Source: Fuerstiella sp.
Lineage (GTDB): Bacteria; Planctomycetota; Planctomycetia; Planctomycetales; Planctomycetaceae
Reading direction: 5' to 3'
Assembly (NCBI GenBank): GCA_022843805.1
Contig: JALHMY010000049.1
Location: 1-64,000 of the forward strand
DNA length: 64,000 bases
Translations under genes and position numbers: made by a program
The notes under the pieces: generated by a model
Databases searched by the model: none
The model's input: the letters and a program-made list of their open reading frames with translations, nothing else
What the model was told of the DNA's origin: nothing
Shown here: positions 56,942 through 64,000 of the stretch, piece by piece
Layout: each line of letters opens with the position of its first letter
How positions within the stretch are numbered: the first letter of the stretch is position 1

Positions 56942-57925
56942 ATGCTGGCTTTCCGCTCCCCTGTCCGTGTCGCTCGCGGATTTACTCTGATCGAATTGCT
57001 TGTCGTCATTGCCATCATTGCCATCCTGATCGGCCTTCTGCTGCCTGCTGTTCAGTCAGCTCGGGAGGCCGCCAGAAGAACTCAGTGCAGGAACAACCTG
57101 AAGCAGATCGGGCTGGCGCTGCACAACTATGAGTCGACGTTTGGTACCTTTCCGCCAGGTTTTATTTCGCAAGTCACCGGCCCATGGTCCGGCGGTGCGA
57201 ATGATCCTGTTCCTGAGATTGGTCCCGGCTGGAGCGTGTTCGCCATGATCCTGCCGCAACTGGAACAGACAGCCTTGCATCAGCAAATCGACTTCAACCG
57301 CCCGATCGCTGATCCCGTCAACCAGTTTGCTCGTTCCACGAATGTAGCCGCTTACCGTTGTCCGAGTGACACATGGGCGACTCCGGTGACCGTCTGGCCT
57401 GCGTCGATCGGTGTTAATGACCTCGCCGCAAACAGCTATGTTTGCTCGCTCGGCGGTGCTGATCCGTCCGGCACCGGGCCGACAGGCAGTTACCTTGCGC
57501 GATACGAGGAACCCAATTTTAACGGCATGTTCCATCGTAATCATTCTGTCCGTATGAGAGACATCACGGACGGAACCTCCAATACGATTGGGATGGGAGA
57601 ACGGTCCAGTATGTTCTCTCCCAACGGCTGGGCGGGCGTGATTCCGGGTGGCCAAACGGTCTTCTCTCCAATGATAGCTGCCCAGCGTGGTCAGGTCGTT
57701 GGTGCTACTGTCCGGCCTGCAATCACGATGACAACCGTCCACGTAAGAACTGGTGGCCCGAACTCGCCTACAGGCAGTCCGGGTGGGTTCTGGGCACCGC
57801 ATCTGGGAGGTGCTCACTTCCTGCTGATGGATGGCTCGACTCGCACCGTCGCGACAGATGTGGATATCCGGATCTTCCGAGCTCTCGCAGGCCGCAATGA
57901 CAGCGTTGTGATCAGCGAGTTTTAG
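56942..57925 (+). CDS. DUF1559 prepilin-like protein
   Basis: A 327-residue DUF1559 protein with short leader ([13 protein letters not shown]) and the prepilin motif [23 protein letters not shown], then [41 protein letters not shown] and the C-terminal [15 protein letters not shown] signature. All family hallmarks are intact. It would be cut by prepilin peptidase and placed in the envelope. GAGGTG lies five bases before the ATG. No adjacent small lipoprotein or partner gene, unlike the DUF1559 gene at 7406. Confidence 0.93.
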   Translation: MLAFRSPVRVARGFTLIELLVVIAIIAILIGLLLPAVQSAREAARRTQCRNNLKQIGLALHNYESTFGTFPPGFISQVTGPWSGGANDPVPEIGPGWSVFAMILPQLEQTALHQQIDFNRPIADPVNQFARSTNVAAYRCPSDTWATPVTVWPASIGVNDLAANSYVCSLGGADPSGTGPTGSYLARYEEPNFNGMFHRNHSVRMRDITDGTSNTIGMGERSSMFSPNGWAGVIPGGQTVFSPMIAAQRGQVVGATVRPAITMTTVHVRTGGPNSPTGSPGGFWAPHLGGAHFLLMDGSTRTVATDVDIRIFRALAGRNDSVVISEF

Positions 57926-58003
57926 GATCAGCTGGTAAAACCGATGGCGGATCACGGAAATGGCGGTTAAACACAGCGTTCAGGTATCGGCCGCGTTTAA
58001 AGG

Positions 58004-58290
58004 CTAATCAAGCGGAGCATCAACCTCAAGGTTATTGGTGAACTGGATATTTTCACTTTTGGCACCGCGGTGTTCCAGTGCCTTCGGACGACTCGAAAAT
58101 GTATTTCCGCTGATGTTGATGTCTCAAGTTCCCTCCAGCACAATGCCGCCCGCCAATTGATCGTTCACCTTGCGCTGGACGGCCCCGTCACCGATATAGC
58201 TGTCACAAAAACTGTTGCCACTCACCGTAATGCGGCTGCTGTCTTTTCCAATCCGAAGACATCCTGTCTCCAGCTGCGGAGGCTGCGTCC
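58004..58290 (-). pseudogene. Right-handed beta-helix protein remnant
   Basis: The minus strand reads CLRIGKDSSRITVSGNSF, DSYIGDGAV, then LAGGIVLEGT, a stop, and in the same frame DINISGNTFSSRPKALEHRG, SENIQFTNNLEVDAPLD. The ISGNTF/ITVSGNSF rungs are typical of parallel beta-helix (pectate-lyase-like) proteins. One in-frame stop interrupts it, no upstream frame exists, and the real C-terminal stop is at 58004. A decayed fragment. Confidence 0.6.
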
Positions 58291-58317
58291 CGTCTTTGCG
58301 TTTCGGCGGCATCTTTA

Positions 58318-58440
58318 GCAGGTGCCACCACAAGGTGCCATGCACCAGGAACCGCACCACAAGGTGCCATGCACCAGGAACCGTGTACCAATTGCAGGAA
58401 TCGGCGCAAGGTTCTAAATCGCAAGGTGCCATGTACCTTA
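58318..58440. repeat. AAGGTGCCATGCACC repeats
   Basis: CACCACAAGGTGCCATGCACC occurs twice in near tandem (from about 58325 and 58359), each followed by AGGAACCG, and a third diverged AAGGTGCCATGTACC at about 58424. A related family (AGGTGCCAGGCAC) lies at 60585-60765 on the other side of the transposase gene. Confidence 0.75.
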
Positions 58441-58721
58441 GGCGTGCAACTGAGTCGGTAATCGCCAGAATTTTCCTAGGCATTCACGGTGCTATACACG
58501 AAACCAGAACTCTGGGTGTCAGGCACGAATCGAGGTGATCGCTAAATGCAGCCTCGCCAACACGTGGCGTACGTCCGCTACGCTCGCAGAATCATGCATT
58601 TCAATGCGCGACTCTCAATATCACCTGTGCGTACTTGCCATATGTATGCACTGGTTGTACACTCGCCCTTACAACAGTGAATGAACAACCATAGGAAGCT
58701 CATATTCCGGGAGGCGCTGTC

Positions 58722-60005
58722 ATGCCACGGGTGAAACGGTCGGAGATCTTTTCGAAGGACGAAGTTCAGGCATTTCACTGCAGCAATCGCTGTGTTCGCA
58801 GGACACGACTGTGTGGTAAAGACCCCAGGTCGGGAAAAGATTTCTCGTATCGCAAGGACTGGATCCGCGATCGCATGGAAGTGCTGGCGGGGATCTTCGG
58901 CATTGATGTACTCAGCTTTGCGGTGATGGACAATCACATGCATGTAGTGCTCAGAACCCGGCCGGATGTGGTGAAACTCTGGTCCGATGAAGATGTGGCG
59001 ATGCACTGGTGGCGATTGTTTCCAAAGCGAAAAAAGACAGATGGCACTCCGGAAGAACCGAGCGATCTGGAACTGAATAAGATTCTCGGCAATGTGTCAC
59101 TTCTCAAAAAACGACGAGAGCGTTTGTCGAACGTGTCGTGGTTCATGAAGTGCCTGTCCGAACCCATTGCCAAACGCAGCAACGCGGAAGAGGAAGTGAC
59201 CGGCCACTTTTGGGAGGGACGCTTCAAAGCAAAGCCTCTTGTGGATGAAACGGCGATTGCCGCCTGTATGGCCTATGTGGATTTGAATCCCATTCGAGCA
59301 GGTCTGGCGCTGACTCCGGAGACCAGCGAATATACCAGTGTGAGAGAACGGATTCTGGACTGGATTCGACTGAGAGATCTCTCGGGGTCGATGAATCTCG
59401 CGGCCCCGGCCCTGTCAGCGATTCCCGTTCCGGTCGAAACGCTGCAAGCAATGGAGCTCACAGAGGAGGCTCTGGATTCCCAAGTCGAATCCAGCACAGA
59501 GTTCGCCATAGAATCGGCATCGGCTTCAGCCAAAGAGCCTTGCTGTGAATCACAGGATGTGGTTGAACCACAATCGGAAACCGTTGAACTGGCTGAAACT
59601 GTTGAGGTGCCTGAAGCCGTTGAGCTGGCTGAGACAGTGAACGAAGAATGGGAAGTCAGATCCGGCTGGCTGGCACCTTTGAAACTCGCATCGTCTCTCA
59701 CCGAAGACCGAGCAAAACCCAGTGGACGTCGAGCCAGTAACAAAGGCTGTCTGCCGATGAGTCTTGACCAGTACCTGCAGTTGCTGGACTGGACCGGTCG
59801 ACAAATTCGCCAGGACAAGGTGGGGCATATTCCGGCAGAGTTTGCCCCCATTCTTGAGCGTCTGAACTGCAGTGCGGAGACATGGGTGGATCTCGTCAGG
59901 AATTTCCGCAAACGATTCCGCACAGAAGCCGGACTCTCAGCATCTGTCCTTGCGTTCCGCTCGCTCCGACTGTCTCGACGAGCCGCCCAGGCATCGATCT
60001 CCTGA
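58722..60005 (+). CDS. REP-associated/IS200-like tyrosine transposase
   Basis: A 427-residue Y1-type transposase. The HxH metal site is in DNHMHVVL (His72 and His74), and the likely catalytic Tyr185 sits in AYVDLNPIRAG, the family's Y-x-x-x-NP motif. VTGHFWEGRFKAKPLVDE also fits. The first 230 residues are the transposase; the remaining 200 are unusual, with a Glu/Val-rich repeat (PQSETVELAETVEVPEAVELAETVN) and a basic helical end. GGGAGG lies nine bases before the ATG. The frame is intact, so it may be active. Flanked by the two AGGTGCC repeat arrays. Confidence 0.88.
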   Translation: MPRVKRSEIFSKDEVQAFHCSNRCVRRTRLCGKDPRSGKDFSYRKDWIRDRMEVLAGIFGIDVLSFAVMDNHMHVVLRTRPDVVKLWSDEDVAMHWWRLFPKRKKTDGTPEEPSDLELNKILGNVSLLKKRRERLSNVSWFMKCLSEPIAKRSNAEEEVTGHFWEGRFKAKPLVDETAIAACMAYVDLNPIRAGLALTPETSEYTSVRERILDWIRLRDLSGSMNLAAPALSAIPVPVETLQAMELTEEALDSQVESSTEFAIESASASAKEPCCESQDVVEPQSETVELAETVEVPEAVELAETVNEEWEVRSGWLAPLKLASSLTEDRAKPSGRRASNKGCLPMSLDQYLQLLDWTGRQIRQDKVGHIPAEFAPILERLNCSAETWVDLVRNFRKRFRTEAGLSASVLAFRSLRLSRRAAQASIS

Positions 60006-60584
60006 CTGATGTTCGATATATCGGGCTGACAACAGGCATTCGATCTCCGTCTTTCGACAACCGTCATTGAGTGACAGCGGTACTGAGCGACAGCGTTGCT
60101 GGGCACGATGATGCCCGGGCACACGCTGAGCAAGTCGGGTTGTTGCCGACAGGAACTGTCGCGTCGCTCCGTACCAGATGTTTCCATCGAATACTGCGCA
60201 GAGCGACAGTGTTCGCGGATCGTTGCGTCAGCCACATGGCACGACGATAGTTGGCGCCGAAAGCCGGTAAAACGCGGGCAATCCGCCCGGAACGATCACG
60301 ATTCGCTCCACGCTGTTGACAACAACGGACCGGATAAGTGCCGTGGGATCCCTGCGCTCGATGGCTTCCCCGTCTTTCGGGCCCTCTTTTCCGATGTTTG
60401 CCCTCATCAACACTCTTTTCCTGCATGCGTCTGCGGAAACGCACTGCCATGGAAGTGCATGTTGAATTCCAGAGGTCGTTCGCTGCTGAGCGCGAACGTC
60501 GCAAAGGTGAAAACAGCCACACGACGCCAACTCTGTCGTGACACCCTTTCTGCAAGCCACGGAAATCACTGAATTTTCGTCATT
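60006..60584. other. Intergenic, no gene recognised
   Basis: Several overlapping open frames exist on both strands but none has family motifs or good starts. It separates the transposase from its downstream repeat array. Confidence 0.35.
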
Positions 60585-60765
60585 AGGTGCCTGGCACCTG
60601 AGGCAAAGAGGTAGGCTCACTCAGCAGGTCTAACTCCATGCGCTGCACCTAACAGGCTTACAAGGTGCCAGGCTTACAAGGTGCCACAGGCTTACAAGGT
60701 GCCAGGCACTAAATGAGGTGTCCCAGGCTTACAAGGTGCCAGGCACTAAATGAGGTGCGTTTGCC
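60585..60765. repeat. AGGTGCCAGGCAC tandem array
   Basis: AGGTGCCTGGCACCT (about 60586-60600) is a palindrome. From about 60650 the unit AGGCTTACAAGGTGCCA recurs four times, some copies followed by GGCACTAAATGAGGTG. It resembles the array at 58318-58440. Confidence 0.8.
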
Positions 60766-60918
60766 GGTGCACAGCAAACCTCCGAGCAGTCCGCGTTCAA
60801 ACTCTTTCATCGTCATTCCCTGCCGAACGGCTTCCTCAGCCAGGGGAAACAACAAGACGGCCAATTTCACAAACACATCAGACTTGCTCAGTTCATCTCC
60901 AGTCGTCATGCTCATCAC
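60709..60918 (-). pseudogene. Possible transposase N-terminal fragment
   Basis: A 69-residue frame (MMSMTTGDELSKSDVFVKL, then FPLAEEAVRQGMTMKEFERGLLGGLL) that runs into the repeat array. The helical layout recalls the N-terminus of ISKra4-type transposases, but this is a weak impression. The ATG side looks natural, the C-terminal end is repeat sequence. Likely a gene remnant. Confidence 0.3.
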
Positions 60919-61340
60919 CGACCTCCATGCCTTGCCTCATACGGTTCGTTACACCCGCATAGCATCGCATGGAGGCCAATTTCCCACACTACCAGTCTTA
61001 CCAGAATTTACCCCGCAAGTGCGGTCACACTCCCTGCGGTTTATGTACCGCGAGTAGGGTAGAAACGACTCAAGAAGTTCCGACCTTGGGCGGATGCGAG
61101 GAAGGTAGCTAGGTCTGATCCCCACAGTGTGTCGGTCCATCTGAGTTTCTTATGCGTCCAAGTGCGGAAAGATGGACGGTTGAAATCCAGCACTCGAGTG
61201 AGAACGACGCTTCGACAAACCACTCAGTTCCACGCCATTTGATGATGTGGATTTTTTTAAAAAATTAGGTTTTTCTGTCTTTGTTGGTGTCGCTGGATAA
61301 GGCGGCCAACCAACAAAAATCCCCGAAGGACCACTTTCTC
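60919..61340. other. AT-richer stretch before the IS66 element
   Basis: No gene. It contains an AT tract (near 61248-61268) and ends with the target sequence CACTTTCTC, duplicated on the other side of the insertion sequence. The sequence after the IS (from 62845) was originally contiguous with this one. Confidence 0.5.
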
Positions 61341-62844
61341 GTAACCGTTCACGGCCCGGGACTGGACTTTACAAGAAGTTGAGAATCTGAGACATCACGT
61401 GGATGACACGGATGTCTGACATACCGCCAGAACTGTTAGCAGAGATGACTCCCGCTGTGCGGGCGTTTGTCGAGTCGCTGCTGCTTCAGATGGCCGAAAT
61501 GCAGGCCCGTATGCAGGCAGAGATTGACGAATTGAAGGCTCAGGTCAGGAAACTTACACCGAAGAATTCTTCCGTACCGCCCTCGACTCAGCATCCTCAT
61601 GCTCGAACTCCGGAAAAGCCAAAACCGAAATCAAAGAAGAAGCGTGGTGGTCAGAACGGACACAAACGCACGATTCGCCAACTTGTCCCCGTCGAAGAAT
61701 GCACGGAAGTCGTTCCGTTGTTGCCCACAGAATGCCGACGCTGCGGCGAGGAACTCAAAGGTTTCGATGCGGAACCACTGCGACATCAGGTCTGGGAACT
61801 GCCGAAAATTGAGCCGCTCATCACCGAATATCAAAGACACAGACTCACCTGCGAGTGCTGTGGAACCATGACCTGCGCGGAACTGCCTCCTGGTGTACCA
61901 ACAGGTCAGTTCGGAGCAAAGTTGCTCGCCTTCACGGCCTTACTCATGGGACACTTTCGGCAAACCAAACGCCGTGCAGCCATGTTTCTCACCGACCTGC
62001 TGAATATGCCCTGTTGTCCGGCGTCCACAGTGAATATGCAGAACCGGGTTGCGGCCGCCCTTGAGCAACCGTACGAAGATCTCAAAAGCCGACTGGAAAA
62101 CGAACCACAGGTGTTCATGGATGAAACACCAACAACGCAGGCGAATGGAAAGGCCTGGTTGTGGACGGCAGTGACTTCCACCTTTGCCGTCTTCGCCGTG
62201 TTTTCGAGTCGGGCGGCAACCGCAGTTCCGAAACTCCTCGGTGATTCCTTCAAAGGAGTCATCAACTGCGACCGAGCCAAAATGTACTGGCGTGCCGAAC
62301 GCCTGCAATGGTGCTGGGCTCATTCGGCACGCGACTTCCAGGCGCTGGTCGACCATCATGATCATCAGGTAAAACGGCTGGGATTCGATTTGAAACGACA
62401 AGTCAGAATCATATTCAGCAATTGGCATCGGCATAAGTCGGGCGAAATTTCGTGGGAAACGTTTCAGGCACAGATCCAGCCCGTTCGCAATAGGGTGAAT
62501 AACTTGTTGCTGCGCGGAATGTGCAGCGGAAACAAACGCCTGAAGGGAACATGCAAAGAATTGTATGAACACCGCGACTGGTTATGGACGTTTGCCGACA
62601 TTCAGGGCATCGAACCGACCAACAACACGGCCGAACGCGCTCTGCGTCCTGCCGTGATCTATCGGAAGCTCTCATTCGGAACTCAGAGTGAAGCGGGAAG
62701 TCGCTTCATTGAACGAATGCTGACGATTTCGGAAACCTGCCGCCTCCAGAAACGACCGATCTATCAATGGCTTTGCGACGCCGTCAACGCCAGCCTGAAT
62801 GGTCAATCTGCTCCGAAACTATTCACCGTCCCGTGAACGGTTAC
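61341..62844 (+). mobile_element. Intact IS66-family insertion sequence
   Basis: A 1504-bp element. Terminal inverted repeats begin GTAACCGTTCACGG at the left (61341) and end CCGTGAACGGTTAC at the right (62844), at least 14 bp perfect. Directly flanked by CACTTTCTC at 61332-61340 and 62845-62853, a target duplication of 8-9 bp (IS66 makes 8 bp). One transposase gene only, like the simple tnpC-only IS66 members. Intact ends and repeats point to a fairly recent insertion. Confidence 0.93.
61403..62836 (+). CDS. IS66 family transposase
   Basis: A 477-residue IS66 transposase. Layout: N-terminal coiled coil (ESLLLQMAEMQARMQAEIDE), Lys-rich stretch, zinc-finger (CRRCGEEL ... CECCG), then the DDE domain with Asp240 (FMDETP), Asp290 (NCDRAKMY) and Glu411 (NNTAERALR). 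WCWAHSARDF matches the family. Start at 61403 or 61412, neither with a clear ribosome binding site. Eight bases separate its stop from the right end of the element. Confidence 0.95.
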   Translation: MTRMSDIPPELLAEMTPAVRAFVESLLLQMAEMQARMQAEIDELKAQVRKLTPKNSSVPPSTQHPHARTPEKPKPKSKKKRGGQNGHKRTIRQLVPVEECTEVVPLLPTECRRCGEELKGFDAEPLRHQVWELPKIEPLITEYQRHRLTCECCGTMTCAELPPGVPTGQFGAKLLAFTALLMGHFRQTKRRAAMFLTDLLNMPCCPASTVNMQNRVAAALEQPYEDLKSRLENEPQVFMDETPTTQANGKAWLWTAVTSTFAVFAVFSSRAATAVPKLLGDSFKGVINCDRAKMYWRAERLQWCWAHSARDFQALVDHHDHQVKRLGFDLKRQVRIIFSNWHRHKSGEISWETFQAQIQPVRNRVNNLLLRGMCSGNKRLKGTCKELYEHRDWLWTFADIQGIEPTNNTAERALRPAVIYRKLSFGTQSEAGSRFIERMLTISETCRLQKRPIYQWLCDAVNASLNGQSAPKLFTVP

Positions 62845-62904
62845 CACTTTCTCTAGCTCCGTCGTGCTAATGATTCACTTGTCTACTATCATATCGCAGC
62901 CTTC

Positions 62905-64000
62905 ATGAAGTCCTTTAACGCCAGAACATTTGCTTTAATGTACGCCGTGGTTTGGCTAACTACGATTTACTCAAAGTCGTCCAATTCTCAGCCACTTTTA
63001 TCGGACTTTGTTCCAAATGCAGAGCGTGCAAAAGTCCTCCGGTTCTTATCGACTTCCGCGGAAAAGAATCTCAGGGCGATTAAGACATGGTGTGGAAAGT
63101 ACGAAACGTCCACACAAATTTTGTGTCCTCTAAGTGGGATTAAGGCGAGTAATCCGATACTCGAGATTCCCGCCGAAAATGGCATACTTTCCGAAAGTGG
63201 TGTAGTTGAGTTTTCCCTGGATTTGGTCGATTCCAGAATCTTCACATCAAGGAAGATGGAGGCTCCTGTTTACACATATGATAAGGGTGAAGGAGCGCAG
63301 ACGGTGGACATCACGAAGGCAACCTATGTTCCCGAGCGACAGTTCGATCAATCAATCGTTACATCAGAACATTACCTTAGTTTCAGGCCGTTGAAGCACT
63401 ACAATCAACTGGAGGAGTTTTTTCCCGCGCCGTTAGATCCAGATGTCTTCCCGCATCGGATGGCGTTCCGACAGTCGGTGAGTGACGTGCCCAGATTTCA
63501 ATCCAGTTACGTTGACCCCCGACACTTTTTTGGCCATCAATTGCAGACATACAGCAGACTGTTTGAGACGCTTGCTACGGCATTAGAAGGTGGGCTGTCG
63601 GATTCAGATTTTAATGCAGTGGACCAGAATCTCAGCATTTCAATGAGAAAGGAGGGAGACGCTACGGTATTTCAGGTTGAAATGGCTTACGAAATTAAAG
63701 GTATGGATGCTACGCCCGACAGCAAGAAAGCGGTGCAGACGACGCTGCACAGTTCAGCTGTTGGCTTCAATGTGCTTGATTTCAAACTGACTTCTCCTAA
63801 AACAGGAAAACTTCATACCGCCAAACAGTATGAGTATCGCGAGGTAGATGGTTTGTTTGTTCCTTCATTCGTTCAGGAGAAGATCTTAGATGTAGAGACT
63901 GGTGAGCCCATTCGGGTTTCTACATTCAAACTGATCGACGTTGTGATTAACGAACCAATCGATCCTTCAACATTTGCTTTTGCGAAATTTGAGATGAAGG
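62905..64000 (+). CDS. Hypothetical exported protein (partial, runs off window)
   Basis: An open frame from the ATG at 62905 to the last base, 365 codons without a stop. It begins MKSFNARTFALMYAVVWLTT, a possible signal, followed by LLSDFVPNAERAKVLRFLST. The body alternates beta-like segments (VVEFSLDLVDSRIFTSRKME; VFQVEMAYEIKGMD; QYEYREVDGLFVPSFVQEKI; IDPSTFAFAKFEM), which recall LolA/LolB-like or DUF-type periplasmic proteins in planctomycetes; no firm family. Codon use is AT-richer than its neighbours. The IS66 insertion ends 60 bases before the ATG and may have separated it from its promoter. No good ribosome binding site. Confidence 0.75.
   Translation, partial: MKSFNARTFALMYAVVWLTTIYSKSSNSQPLLSDFVPNAERAKVLRFLSTSAEKNLRAIKTWCGKYETSTQILCPLSGIKASNPILEIPAENGILSESGVVEFSLDLVDSRIFTSRKMEAPVYTYDKGEGAQTVDITKATYVPERQFDQSIVTSEHYLSFRPLKHYNQLEEFFPAPLDPDVFPHRMAFRQSVSDVPRFQSSYVDPRHFFGHQLQTYSRLFETLATALEGGLSDSDFNAVDQNLSISMRKEGDATVFQVEMAYEIKGMDATPDSKKAVQTTLHSSAVGFNVLDFKLTSPKTGKLHTAKQYEYREVDGLFVPSFVQEKILDVETGEPIRVSTFKLIDVVINEPIDPSTFAFAKFEMK

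Noticed and set aside
60064-60555. 163-codon minus-strand frame after the transposase
   Set aside because: Overlapping frames of similar length exist on both strands, all Arg/Ser-rich without motifs or starts.
1-64000. tRNA and rRNA genes
   Set aside because: No T-loop/acceptor patterns or rRNA-like sequence were seen on either strand by reading; a dedicated tRNA scan would be decisive.

Overview
The window looks like a chromosomal segment of a planctomycete (phylum Planctomycetota). Several gene families point this way together: two DUF1559 prepilin-like proteins, a DUF1552 Tat-signal protein, a PVC-type HEAT/cytochrome c protein, a PEP-CTERM protein, an ELWxxDGT-repeat protein with an LESRRMLS-type N-terminal motif, a Tyr/Thr/Val-rich secreted protein, and three ECF sigma factor / Ser-Thr kinase pairs. 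The species cannot be named from the sequence. No rRNA, tRNA or CRISPR array was seen.

Layout. 1-1 kb: an rhs gene remnant and a 140-bp palindromic repeat. 1.0-9.0 kb: a compact plus-strand operon with an ECF sigma factor, a membrane kinase with DUF4384, a membrane-anchored TPR-CHAT protease, a DUF1559 pseudopilin and two small lipoproteins; its first four genes overlap end to start. 9.0-11.0 kb: a second copy of the 140-bp repeat, a broken REP-associated transposase and an unknown gene. 11.5-16.0 kb: a second ECF/kinase pair whose kinase ends in two LCCL-like domains. 16.4-20.8 kb: a PEP-CTERM protein, a DUF1552 protein, frr and a flavin halogenase-like enzyme. 20.9-26.2 kb: a gene-poor, repeat-rich island with an AbrB/Doc toxin-antitoxin pair. 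26.3-30.2 kb: a HEAT/cytochrome c protein and a YkgJ-family protein. 30.3-39.8 kb: an RND efflux operon (one adaptor, two permeases) with a divergent TetR gene, then a DUF2293-like gene. 40.4-44.6 kb: a large secreted repeat protein. 44.8-50.3 kb: a second RND operon with its own divergent TetR gene. 50.5-53.1 kb: a Tyr-rich secreted protein, tadA and a candidate structured RNA. 53.5-56.5 kb: the third ECF/kinase pair, whose kinase carries a zinc-finger N-terminus and an HlyD-like C-terminus. 56.9-64.0 kb: a DUF1559 protein, a beta-helix pseudogene, a second REP-associated type transposase flanked by repeats, an intact IS66 element, and an AT-richer gene that runs off the window.

How the genes work together. 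The three ECF/kinase pairs are separate signalling modules, each with a different extracytoplasmic output or sensor (DUF4384 plus a CHAT protease; TPR plus LCCL; HlyD-like hairpin). The first is the best candidate for an undescribed system: predicted topology puts the kinase sensor domain and the caspase-like CHAT protease on the same outer side of the membrane, in one translationally coupled operon with a pseudopilin and lipoproteins. The two RND operons each carry palindromic TetR-type operators between the adaptor gene and the divergent regulator, so each is probably a self-contained inducible pump; no TolC-type outer membrane gene is present here.
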